Assembly (NCBI RefSeq): GCF_025143365.1
Contig: NZ_JALXPE010000062.1
Location: 1-23,360, forward strand
Length of the DNA: 23,360 nt
Direction: 5' to 3'
Source: Microbacterium sp. p3-SID336
GTDB lineage: Bacteria > Actinomycetota > Actinomycetes > Actinomycetales > Microbacteriaceae
Below the pieces are notes generated by a model. The model searched no databases. It had not been told where the DNA came from and saw nothing but the letters and a program-made list of their open reading frames with translations. Numbering within the stretch: position 1 is the stretch's first letter; each line of letters starts with the position of its first letter. The translations under genes were made by a program, and so were the position numbers. Positions 15,410-22,161 of the stretch are shown piece by piece.

Positions 15410-16669
15410 GTGACCGACACCCTCAGCGCCACCCAGGCACGACGCATGGCCCTCGCGGCGCAGGGATTCACCCGCGCCCGCCCGTCCGTCGTGTCCAGTC
15501 GGCACCTGCACCGCACGATGGAGCGCCTGGGCGTCCTCCAGATCGACTCGGTCAACGTGTTCGCGCGCTCGCACTATCTCCCCCTGTTCTCCCGTCTCGG
15601 CGCGTACGAGCCCGCGCTGCTCGACCGCACCTTCCTGTCGCGCACCACGCACTACGTGGAGTACCTCGCGCACGAGGCCACCTTCATCCCGGTCGACGAC
15701 TGGGCGCTGTGGCGCTTCCGCATGGACGCGTTCCGGCGGCGCTGGGCGACCGACGACTCCTGGCTGAGCAGCAACGCGCGTACGGTGCAGTGGGTGCAGG
15801 ACGAGCTGCGCGACCGCGGGCCCCTGCGTCCTGCCGACCTGCGTGCGGACGCGCCGCGGGAGCGGGGCACCTGGTGGGACTGGGACGAGGTCAAACTCGC
15901 CCTTGAGCATCTGTGGCGCACGGGCGATGTGGCCGTCAGCGGTCGGCGCGGGTTCGAGCGCACGTACGCGCTGGCCGCGCAGGTCATCCCGGCACCGGTC
16001 CTCGCCAGGGAGATCCCCCGCGAAGACGCCATCCGCGAGCTGATGCGGAGGGCGGCGCGCTCCAGCGGGGTGGCGACGCAAGCCGACCTCGCGGACTACT
16101 ACCGCATCCGAGACCGCGCCGCCGTGGGCAGGGCCATCGCTGATCTCGTGGACGCGGGCGAGCTGGAGCCGGTTCACGTCCGGGGTTGGGACCGCGCCGG
16201 ACGCCCGCTCCCCGCGTGGCGCCACCGAGATGCCGTCCTCCCCCGGCGCGTCGACGCGACCGCGATCCTCACCCCGTTCGACCCGGTGGTGTGGTTCCGT
16301 GAGCGCGCCCTGCGGGCCTTCCAGCTCGACTACCGCATCGAGATCTACGTCCCCGCCGCGAAGCGCCGCTACGGCTACTACTCGCTCCCCGTACTCGTGG
16401 GCGACCGCATCGTGGCACGCGTCGACCTGAAAGCCGATCGCGCCGCCTCGACGCTGCAGGTGCAGTCCGCGTGGTGGGAGCCGCAGGCGCGAGACGAGGA
16501 TGCCGCTGCCATCGCCGCCGAGCTGCGGCTCGCTGCCACCTGGCAGGGGCTCGAGCACGTCTCGATCTCGGGCTGGGGCGATGCGACGACGGCGGTGCAC
16601 GCCGCGCTGGCCGCGGCTCCCGAGCGCGCTGTCCGTCGACACGTGCACGAGCGGGAGAGCGCGGTGTGA
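15410..16669 (+). CDS. YcaQ/AlkX-type DNA glycosylase (winged-helix HTH_42 family)
   Basis: The 419-residue protein belongs to the winged-helix AlkZ/YcaQ family, monofunctional DNA glycosylases that unhook alkylated bases and interstrand crosslinks. The catalytic Q-phi-D motif is Gln44-Ile45-Asp46 in GVLQIDSVNVF. That is the form of the broad-range AlkX/YcaQ branch, as opposed to the Q-phi-Q of antibiotic self-resistance AlkZ. ARSHYLPLFSRLG follows, and the C-terminal half has DPVVWFRERAL and YGYYSLPVLVGDRIVARVDLK, both typical. The frame is open about 200 bases further upstream, but GTG at 15410 fits the family N-terminus and TACGCT lies six bases before it. It overlaps the next gene by GTGA. 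Confidence 0.9.
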   Translation: MTDTLSATQARRMALAAQGFTRARPSVVSSRHLHRTMERLGVLQIDSVNVFARSHYLPLFSRLGAYEPALLDRTFLSRTTHYVEYLAHEATFIPVDDWALWRFRMDAFRRRWATDDSWLSSNARTVQWVQDELRDRGPLRPADLRADAPRERGTWWDWDEVKLALEHLWRTGDVAVSGRRGFERTYALAAQVIPAPVLAREIPREDAIRELMRRAARSSGVATQADLADYYRIRDRAAVGRAIADLVDAGELEPVHVRGWDRAGRPLPAWRHRDAVLPRRVDATAILTPFDPVVWFRERALRAFQLDYRIEIYVPAAKRRYGYYSLPVLVGDRIVARVDLKADRAASTLQVQSAWWEPQARDEDAAAIAAELRLAATWQGLEHVSISGWGDATTAVHAALAAAPERAVRRHVHERESAV

Positions 16670-17562
16670 GCGTTCGGCTGCGGTGGCTCGTCGGCATCGC
16701 CGCGGCGCTGCTCCTGACGGCCGGCGCCGCGTGGCTGTGGTTCGCGACGACACGAGACACCCCGGAGCAGGCCGCGCTGGCGTACCTGCAGGCGCTCGAG
16801 TCAGGTGACCCCGCGGCCGTCGCAGAGACCGGCATGGAGGTGCCGGAGACCGCCCTCTCCGCCTTCTCCGCAGCGACCGCCCGGATCGACGAGCCCGAGG
16901 TGACGAGCGTGCGCGACACCGCTGAGGGAGCCACGGCCACGGTCTCGTTCCGCCTCGCCGGCGCCGTGCACGAGGCATCCCTGGCGCTGCGGTCCGTGGA
17001 CGGCCGGTGGGTGGTCGACGGCACCAGCCTCGGCACGCTCCTGGCCACCACCAGCATCGGCGCTGCCGTGGCCGTCGGCGACACCACCGTGGCCACGGGC
17101 GAGCCCGCGCCGCTGCTCCCGGCCGTGTACACGGTGACCGCCGCACCGACGGCACTGCTGTCGGGTGAGGCCGAGGCGACCGTGCTCCCGGGAGACACGG
17201 CCACGGTGCAGATCACGGCCGGACTGCGGGACGAGGCGACCGCCGCCGCGCAGAAGCAGCTCGAAGCGCACCTCGCCACGTGCACGAGACCCGCGCCGAC
17301 GCCTCCGGAGGGCTGCGGCATCCGCATCCCCTGGGGCACGGAGTTCCGCGCCGTGACGGAGTTCCGCTATCGCATCGAGCAGTCGCCTGCGCTGACACTC
17401 GCCGGGACGGGGTTTACCGCGGACGGGGGCGTGCTGGTGGCCACCGTCACGGGCACCGGCCAGGACGGCTCGGCGCGCACCGCCACCTACCGCACCGACT
17501 CCTGGAGCCTGCGCGGAACGGTCGCGTTCACCGCCGACGGCCTGCAGCTCTCGGCGTGGTGA
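16666..17562 (+). CDS. Membrane-anchored protein of unknown function, NTF2-like N-terminal domain
   Basis: The 298-residue product begins with a transmembrane anchor (about 5-26). DTPEQAALAYLQALESGDPAAV (split over 31-52) follows, the opening typical of NTF2-like/DUF4878 domains. Two or three extracytoplasmic beta-rich segments complete it. Cys206 and Cys217 enclose a short Pro-rich loop and may form a disulfide outside the cell. I do not recognise a specific family beyond the N-terminal resemblance. GTG at 16666 overlaps the glycosylase stop as GTGA, with GGGAG about nine bases upstream, so translation is coupled to the DNA glycosylase. The functional link is not obvious. Confidence 0.8.
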   Translation: MSVRLRWLVGIAAALLLTAGAAWLWFATTRDTPEQAALAYLQALESGDPAAVAETGMEVPETALSAFSAATARIDEPEVTSVRDTAEGATATVSFRLAGAVHEASLALRSVDGRWVVDGTSLGTLLATTSIGAAVAVGDTTVATGEPAPLLPAVYTVTAAPTALLSGEAEATVLPGDTATVQITAGLRDEATAAAQKQLEAHLATCTRPAPTPPEGCGIRIPWGTEFRAVTEFRYRIEQSPALTLAGTGFTADGGVLVATVTGTGQDGSARTATYRTDSWSLRGTVAFTADGLQLSAW

Positions 17563-17575
17563 CGCCTGCGCGTCA
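17560..17575. terminator. Small hairpin spanning both convergent stop codons
   Basis: TGACGC (17560-17565) and GCGTCA (17570-17575) pair around CTGC. Each arm contains the stop codon of one of the two convergent genes. At six base pairs it is weak as a terminator. Confidence 0.35.
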
Positions 17576-18139
17576 GAACTGCACGCGCGGCGGCTCCGAG
17601 ATGGCGCCGCTGTCGGCGACCTCGAAGAACTCGCGCTCGGTGAAGCCGAGGCCCTTGGCGAAGAGGTTGTTCGGGAACACCTTGATCTTGGTGTTCAGCT
17701 CGCGCACGCCGCCGTTGTAGAAGCGCCGCGCCGCCTGGATCTTGTCCTCGGTGTCGACCAGGGCCTGCTGGAGCTGGAGGAAGTTCTGGCTCGCCTGCAG
17801 CTGCGGGTAGGCCTCCGCGACCGCGAACAGGCTGCGCAGCGCCTGCTGCAGATGCCCCTCGGCGATCCCCGCTTCGCCGGGGCCGCTAGCGGAGAGCGTC
17901 TCGGCGCGCGCACGGGTCACGTTCTCGAACACGGCTTTCTCGTGCGAGGCGTAGCCCTTGACGGTCTCGATCAGGTTGGGGATGAGGTCCGCTCGCCGCT
18001 TGAGCTGCACGGTGATGCCGCTCCATGCTTCGTCCACGCGGACGTTCAGCTGTACCAGCGAGTTGTACGTGGCCCAGAGATAGATGCCGACGAGCAGGAT
18101 CACCCCGACGACGATCAGTACTGGCACGAGCCATTCCAT
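17573..18139 (-). CDS. LemA family protein
   Basis: The 188-residue protein has one N-terminal transmembrane helix (about 4-24) and a long helical bundle domain. The family core is clear: YNSLVQLNVRVDEAWSGI (25-42), then LKRRADLIPNLIETVKGYA (47-65), then a C-terminal stretch with RFYNGGVRELNTKI. The role of LemA proteins is unresolved; they are predicted membrane-anchored helical proteins facing outward. Genes often found next to lemA (TPM/DUF2207 or HtpX-like) are absent here. ATG at 18139 has a G-rich Shine-Dalgarno about seven bases upstream, and TAGGAT at 18175-18170 gives a leader of about 24 bases, so this gene is not leaderless. Confidence 0.93.
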   Translation of the reverse strand: MEWLVPVLIVVGVILLVGIYLWATYNSLVQLNVRVDEAWSGITVQLKRRADLIPNLIETVKGYASHEKAVFENVTRARAETLSASGPGEAGIAEGHLQQALRSLFAVAEAYPQLQASQNFLQLQQALVDTEDKIQAARRFYNGGVRELNTKIKVFPNNLFAKGLGFTEREFFEVADSGAISEPPRVQF

Positions 18140-18169
18140 CAGAGCCCCACCCTTCCTCGTGTTTCTCTC

Positions 18170-18193
18170 ATCCTAGACGCGCAGTCTGCGCGT
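18170..18193 (-). promoter_or_regulatory. LemA promoter -10 TAGGAT with adjacent 7-bp dyad
   Basis: On the minus strand TAGGAT occupies 18175-18170. Directly upstream lies the perfect inverted repeat ACGCGCA-gtc-TGCGCGT (18177-18193). The dyad may end the upstream oxidase transcript or serve as an operator for lemA. No T-run follows it. Confidence 0.45.
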
Positions 18194-18227
18194 GGACTGG
18201 GCGTGTGAGGCCATCCGTCCCCGTCGA

Positions 18228-19541
18228 TCAGCGACCGAGCACACGGTCCAGGTAGCGGTTCGCGAATCGACGGTCGGGATCGAGCCGGTCGCGGAGGGCG
18301 AGGAAGTCGTCGAAGCGCGGATACCGCTCGCGCAGGGTCTCCACGTCGAGCGTGTGCAGCTTTCCCCAGTGCGGGCGCCCGCCGTGGTCGAGCATGATCC
18401 TTTCGACCGCCTCGAAGTATGCGGTCGGATCGGCACGCCAGTAGCGGTGCACCGCGATGTAGGCGCTCGCCCTGCCGTATGCGGTCGACAGCCACCGGTC
18501 GTCCTCCGCCGCGAAGCGCACCTCGATCGGGAACTCGATGCGCCAGCCCCGTTGCGCGATCAGCGCCTGCACCTCCCGGAACGCGGCGACGACCTCGCCG
18601 GCGGGCAGCGCGTACTCCATCTCGCGGAAGCGCACCGTGCGGCTCTGCGTGAGCACGCGATGGGAGAGGTCGGTGTACTCGCGGTCGCCGGTCAGGCGGA
18701 CGGCGAGCCGGCTGAACGGCGGCGTGATCGCGGGGACGACCTGGCCCGCCGCGCACACCACGCGATAGACGCCGTTGGCCAGCAGCGTCTCGTCCACCCA
18801 CTTGCCGACCGCGGGGAGCGGGTGCCGCACCGCCGATTCCGGAAGCCGCGACTGCCGCTTGGTGAGGGCGACATCGGTGTGCGGGAACCAGTAGAACTCG
18901 AAGTGCTCCGCCGTGGCGACGCGCTCGTCGAGGCTGGACAGCACGTCCTCGAGGGGCGCGGGCTCGTCGACGGCGTGCATGACGAACGTGGGCACGCACT
19001 GCAGGGTGACCTCGACGATGATGCCGAGAGCGCCCAGACCCAGCGCCACCGCGGGAAGCAGCTCCGGACTGCTCTGCTCGTCGATGCGGAGGAACTCGCC
19101 GGCGGCGGTGATCAGCGTCACGCCGACCACCTGGGTCGCGAGGCCGCCGAACGTCGCACCGGTGCCGTGGGTGCCGGTCGAGATGGCGCCGGCGAGGGAC
19201 TGCCGGTCGATGTCGCCCAGGTTCTCCATCGCCAGCCCGTACGAGGCCAGCAGCCCGGGGATCCGGTGCAGCCGGGTGCCCGCGAGCAGGGTGACCCGCC
19301 CCGTCGAGGTGTCGGCCGAGACGAGACCCTGCAGGTCGTCCAGTTCGAGCAGCACGCCGGGCGCCACCGCGATGCCGGTGAAGCTGTGCCCCGCGCCGAC
19401 CGCCTTGATCGTGAGCCCCTGGTGCACCGCTGCGCGCACGGCGCGCTGCACGCCCTCCGGGCTGCGCGGACGCTCGACCCGGACGGGCCGGACCGAGGCG
19501 GAGCGGCCCCAGTTCTGCCAGGTGCCGCCGATTCTCGTCAC
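18228..19541 (-). CDS. FAD-linked sugar-lactone oxidase (D-arabinono-1,4-lactone oxidase family)
   Basis: The 437-residue flavoprotein has an N-terminal FAD-binding PCMH domain (about 14-185) with VGAGHSFTGI (48-57). His52 there is the position of covalent FAD attachment in this family. SLAGAISTGTHGTG (115-128) is also typical. The C-terminal ALO domain (about 190-437) contains EFPIEVRF (336-343), RPHWGKLHTL (389-398) and DPDRRFANRYL (421-431). Such enzymes oxidise aldonolactones such as L-gulono- or D-arabinono-1,4-lactone; the substrate here is unknown. The frame is open upstream, but GTG at 19541 overlaps the preceding gene's stop (GTGA) and has GAAGG at eight bases. It forms a two-gene unit with the PLP enzyme. 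Confidence 0.92.
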   Translation of the reverse strand: MTRIGGTWQNWGRSASVRPVRVERPRSPEGVQRAVRAAVHQGLTIKAVGAGHSFTGIAVAPGVLLELDDLQGLVSADTSTGRVTLLAGTRLHRIPGLLASYGLAMENLGDIDRQSLAGAISTGTHGTGATFGGLATQVVGVTLITAAGEFLRIDEQSSPELLPAVALGLGALGIIVEVTLQCVPTFVMHAVDEPAPLEDVLSSLDERVATAEHFEFYWFPHTDVALTKRQSRLPESAVRHPLPAVGKWVDETLLANGVYRVVCAAGQVVPAITPPFSRLAVRLTGDREYTDLSHRVLTQSRTVRFREMEYALPAGEVVAAFREVQALIAQRGWRIEFPIEVRFAAEDDRWLSTAYGRASAYIAVHRYWRADPTAYFEAVERIMLDHGGRPHWGKLHTLDVETLRERYPRFDDFLALRDRLDPDRRFANRYLDRVLGR

Positions 19542-20785
19542 AGGAACGCCTTCCCCTCGCCGCGGTACGTCGGCAGCTCGTCGATGACCTCGTCGCCGGA
19601 CACGAGGTGGTAGTGCGTGACCCGCTCGGCGGGCTCGCCGCTCTTCGCGTGCCGGAACCACACCCGGTCGCCCACGCCGAGGGTCGCCGCGGTGGGGCCC
19701 TGCAGCGGCGTCTGCACCTCTCCCGCCGCCTCGCGGGGCAGCGTGCGCAGGTTCGCCGGCCAGACCGGCAGGGGCTGCCGCGAGGGCACCGCCGGGCCCG
19801 AGGCGATCCAGCCGCCGCCGAGCACCGTGGCGATGTCGGCCGCCGGGCGCCTCACCACGTCGAACGCGATCGCCGCCGCGGGGGCGGGCCGGAAGGCGCG
19901 GTAGCCGTCGAACAGATGGCCGCCGAGCAGCCCGCTGCCGGCGCTCGCCTCGGTCAGGGACTCGTCACTGCCGCTGAACTCCAGCGACCCAGTGCCTCCG
20001 CCATTGAGGAACTCGAGCGGGGCGATCCCGCTCACGGCTGCCACGATCGCGGCCCTGCGCGCACGCAGCTCGTCCCGGGAGCGCGACTGGACCAGCCGGA
20101 TGAGCGCCGTGTCCGGTCCGGCAGCATCGCCCTGGCCCGCGATCTGCGCGTCGTACATCTGCAGCCCGACCAGGCGGAACCCGGGCCGCGCGACGATCCT
20201 GCGGGCGAAGGCGGCCACCTCACCTGCCGAGTACAGTGACGACCGGCGGACACCGATGTGTCCGAGGAGGGGCGAGCGCCAGGACGCGTCCACATCGATC
20301 GCCACGCGGATCTCCGGCCGCGACCCCGCCGCTGCGACGCTGTCGATCAGGTCGAGGTGCACGGGGTCGTCCACCATCAGGGTGATCCGCCGTGCGGCCC
20401 GCTCGTCGCCGAAGAGCCGTTCCAGGCTCGCCCGGTCGACGGTGGGATAGCCGAGCACGATGTCGTCATGCGTCTCGGCGAGCCACAGCGCCTCCTCGAG
20501 CGTGAAGGCGAGGATGCCGCGGAAACCCGGCAGACGCAGAACAGCGTCGAGCACCGCGCGCACGCGCACCGACTTCGACGCGACGCGGATGGGCAGGCCA
20601 CCGGCACGCACCAGCAGGTCCATCGCGTTGTAGCGCAGCGCCTCGCGGTCGATCACGGCGACGGGAGCAGGGAGCTTCCCGGTCGCGGCGGAGAGGCGGG
20701 GCCAGTAGCGGCCCGGGTCCTCCCACTCCGGAGCGACCGCGGGGGCACCCTGGTCGGGGCTCAGTTCGTCGGTGAGGTCGAGCAC
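19538..20785 (-). CDS. Amino acid deaminase/aldolase (alanine-racemase-fold PLP enzyme)
   Basis: The 415-residue protein has an N-terminal alanine-racemase-like TIM barrel with the likely PLP lysine Lys71 in RVASKSVRVRAVL (67-79). The strand-end motifs EIRVAIDVDASW, GLQMYDAQIAGQG and FLNGGGTGSLEF contact the cofactor. A C-terminal beta domain with DRVWFRHAKSGE resembles D-serine dehydratase/D-threonine aldolase-type enzymes. That group cleaves or deaminates D-hydroxy amino acids; the exact substrate is open. GTG at 20785 lies exactly six bases after TAGGGT on the minus strand, so the message is probably leaderless. The stop overlaps the lactone oxidase start (GTGA). Confidence 0.88.
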   Translation of the reverse strand: MLDLTDELSPDQGAPAVAPEWEDPGRYWPRLSAATGKLPAPVAVIDREALRYNAMDLLVRAGGLPIRVASKSVRVRAVLDAVLRLPGFRGILAFTLEEALWLAETHDDIVLGYPTVDRASLERLFGDERAARRITLMVDDPVHLDLIDSVAAAGSRPEIRVAIDVDASWRSPLLGHIGVRRSSLYSAGEVAAFARRIVARPGFRLVGLQMYDAQIAGQGDAAGPDTALIRLVQSRSRDELRARRAAIVAAVSGIAPLEFLNGGGTGSLEFSGSDESLTEASAGSGLLGGHLFDGYRAFRPAPAAAIAFDVVRRPAADIATVLGGGWIASGPAVPSRQPLPVWPANLRTLPREAAGEVQTPLQGPTAATLGVGDRVWFRHAKSGEPAERVTHYHLVSGDEVIDELPTYRGEGKAFL

Positions 20786-20791
20786 TCCCCC

Positions 20792-20797
20792 ACCCTA
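20792..20797 (-). promoter_or_regulatory. -10 box TAGGGT, leaderless promoter of deaminase-oxidase unit
   Basis: On the minus strand TAGGGT ends six bases before the GTG at 20785. The GGGGGA between them is too close to the start to act as a Shine-Dalgarno. Confidence 0.5.
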
Positions 20798-20870
20798 CGG
20801 CCTGAGTGCACTCCGGTTCACCCCTCGCGACACCGCGTCGCAGCCGGGCGGCAGCCGACCCGCGCGACGC

Positions 20871-20876
20871 TAGGAT
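20871..20876 (+). promoter_or_regulatory. -10 box TAGGAT of the tRNA gene
   Basis: TAGGAT lies nine bases before the mature tRNA 5' end at 20886. Transcription would start within a few bases of the tRNA, leaving a very short 5' leader. Confidence 0.55.
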
Positions 20877-20885
20877 GGCGGCGCG

Positions 20886-20958
20886 GCCCCCGTAGCCCAA
20901 TGGCAGAGGCAGGCGACTTAAAATCGCTTCAGTCTGGGTTCGAGTCCCAGCGGGGGCA
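20886..20958 (+). tRNA. tRNA-Leu (anticodon UAA), short variable loop
   Basis: The cloverleaf is complete. The acceptor stem GCCCCCG/CGGGGGC (20886-20892, 20951-20957) pairs perfectly, and the D arm lies at 20895-20910. The anticodon stem GGCGA/UCGCU (20912-20916, 20924-20928) encloses loop CUUAAAA with anticodon UAA at 20919-20921. The T arm CUGGG-UUCGAGU-CCCAG (20934-20950) and discriminator A at 20958 complete it. UAA reads UUA/UUG leucine codons, and the A discriminator suits leucyl-tRNA synthetase. The variable region is only UCAGU (20929-20933), a class I size, whereas leucine tRNAs normally have a long variable arm. CCA is not encoded. The gene converges with the next one, 11 bp away, with no visible terminator. 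Confidence 0.9.
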
Positions 20959-20969
20959 CGCGCGGGTGC

Positions 20970-21944
20970 TCAGCGGCCGAAGAGGTCGCCGATGCCGGGG
21001 ATGCCCAGATCGCCCAGGCGCTCGCCCCAGCCGGACGCGGTCTCCCCGAGGCCGGACACCGCCTCCCCGGCCGAGCCGAGCATCTCCTCGGCGCCTCCGC
21101 TGAACGCCTCGACGTCGACCCCGGCGGCGAGCGACTCCAGGTCGACGCCGGCCGCGAGCTGCTCGAAGTCCACGCCGAGGCCGGCCGCCTGCTCGAGCAG
21201 CGGTGCCGCCACGGCGCTGAGCACGGCGCCGCCCGCGACGACCCCGAGGAGTCCGACCGCCGCTCCTCCGGCTGCCACCGCCGCGCCCCCGGCCCCCGCT
21301 CCGCGTGCCCGGGAGAGCAGCCCGCGCATCCGACCGGGGCGCATGGCTTCCGCCCGACCGGCCGACCGCGCCAGGTCGTCGGCCGACGCCGAGCGCGGAT
21401 GCTCCTCCCGCGGCAGCTCCTGACGCATACGCGCCGCGAGCAGATCGCGCTGGGCGGGAGTGAGGCGGGCGAACGCCTCCCGATGGAGCTGCTCGACCCG
21501 CTGCGGGTCGGCCGTCTGCATCAGATAGTCGTACCGGGCGATGGCCGCGCGGTCGTCGGCGGAAGCGGCGTGACGCCCGCTCGCCGCGGCGACTCCGGCG
21601 GCGCCAGCGGTCGGAGCGGGTGGCGGCGTGTACGGACCGGCGGAGTGGCCGCCTGAGCGATGCAGCGGCGCGCCGGCGGACGGCGGAGCGAAGGAGCCCG
21701 CCGCATCCCCGGGCGAGCGCGTCGGCCGCTCTTCGGGAGCGCGAGCCGGAGTGGATGAGGCCGACGCGCGCGGTGTGTCCGCGCCTCCGCGCACCGCATC
21801 CACCGCGCCGCGGATCATCCCGCTCCAGTCGGTCGATCCCCGGCCTCCGTCGCCGGGACGGGTCGAGGGCGCGCCATTGTGCGCGGTGCTGCCGGAGTCG
21901 AGCGCATCGCTGGCGAGACGGATCAGACGGGAGAGCTTCCCCAT
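20970..21944 (-). CDS. Hypothetical protein with hydrophobic segment and 9-residue repeats
   Basis: This 324-residue protein has no assigned function. The N-terminus MGKLSRLIRLASDAL is amphipathic, and residues 20-130 are Ala/Pro/Gly/Ser-rich and probably disordered. A conserved-looking helical block follows at 131-182 (DRAAIARYDYLMQTADP then RLTPAQRDLLAARM). A long Gly/Ala-rich hydrophobic stretch lies at 218-252. Next come three 9-residue units GVDFEQLAA, GVDLESLAA and GVDVEAFSG (257-283), and then a Gly-rich tail ending GIGDLFGR. Similar proteins in Microbacterium are sometimes labelled cation-transporting ATPase, I believe, but no DKTGT or other P-type ATPase motif is present. ATG at 21944 has AAGGGA at good spacing. 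Confidence 0.75.
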   Translation of the reverse strand: MGKLSRLIRLASDALDSGSTAHNGAPSTRPGDGGRGSTDWSGMIRGAVDAVRGGADTPRASASSTPARAPEERPTRSPGDAAGSFAPPSAGAPLHRSGGHSAGPYTPPPAPTAGAAGVAAASGRHAASADDRAAIARYDYLMQTADPQRVEQLHREAFARLTPAQRDLLAARMRQELPREEHPRSASADDLARSAGRAEAMRPGRMRGLLSRARGAGAGGAAVAAGGAAVGLLGVVAGGAVLSAVAAPLLEQAAGLGVDFEQLAAGVDLESLAAGVDVEAFSGGAEEMLGSAGEAVSGLGETASGWGERLGDLGIPGIGDLFGR

Positions 21945-22100
21945 GGTGGTCCCTTCGTGGGGCGAGCCACAGGAAGGACGACGTGAGGTCGACAGGGGTC
22001 TCCCGGCAGCCCGCGAACGGGTGCCAAGGTCTCCTCCGCCCTCGCGGGCCAGCGGGCCGGGACGTGATCGCACGCCCGTAATGACGACTCCGCTGCAGAC

Positions 22101-22130
22101 GGGAGTACTCCCCTTGCGTCGACGACGCTA
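22101..22130 (-). promoter_or_regulatory. Candidate promoter and 12-bp perfect palindrome
   Basis: The 217-bp gap upstream of the hypothetical gene contains, on the minus strand, TAGCGT (22130-22125) and then a perfect 12-base palindrome GGGAGTACTCCC (22101-22112). The palindrome starts about 12 bases downstream of that -10, near the expected transcription start, which is where a repressor operator could sit. Confidence 0.35.
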
Positions 22131-22161
22131 TCGACGACAGCTGTGGATCCGCTCCACGCGA

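Noticed and set aside
15410..16669. AlkZ-type self-resistance marking a DNA-alkylating antibiotic cluster.
   Set aside because: The catalytic motif is Gln-Ile-Asp (broad-range AlkX/YcaQ), and no biosynthetic genes lie nearby.
15356..17155. A 599-codon minus-strand frame opposite the DNA glycosylase and its neighbour.
   Set aside because: Arg/Pro-rich antisense frame without motifs, over two genes with clear plus-strand signals.
18192..19613. A 473-codon plus-strand frame opposite the lactone oxidase.
   Set aside because: The minus strand carries intact FAD and HWGK motifs; the plus frame has no recognisable domain.
20970..21944. Naming the orphan protein a cation-transporting ATPase.
   Set aside because: No DKTGT phosphorylation motif, no ATP-binding signature and only one hydrophobic block are visible.
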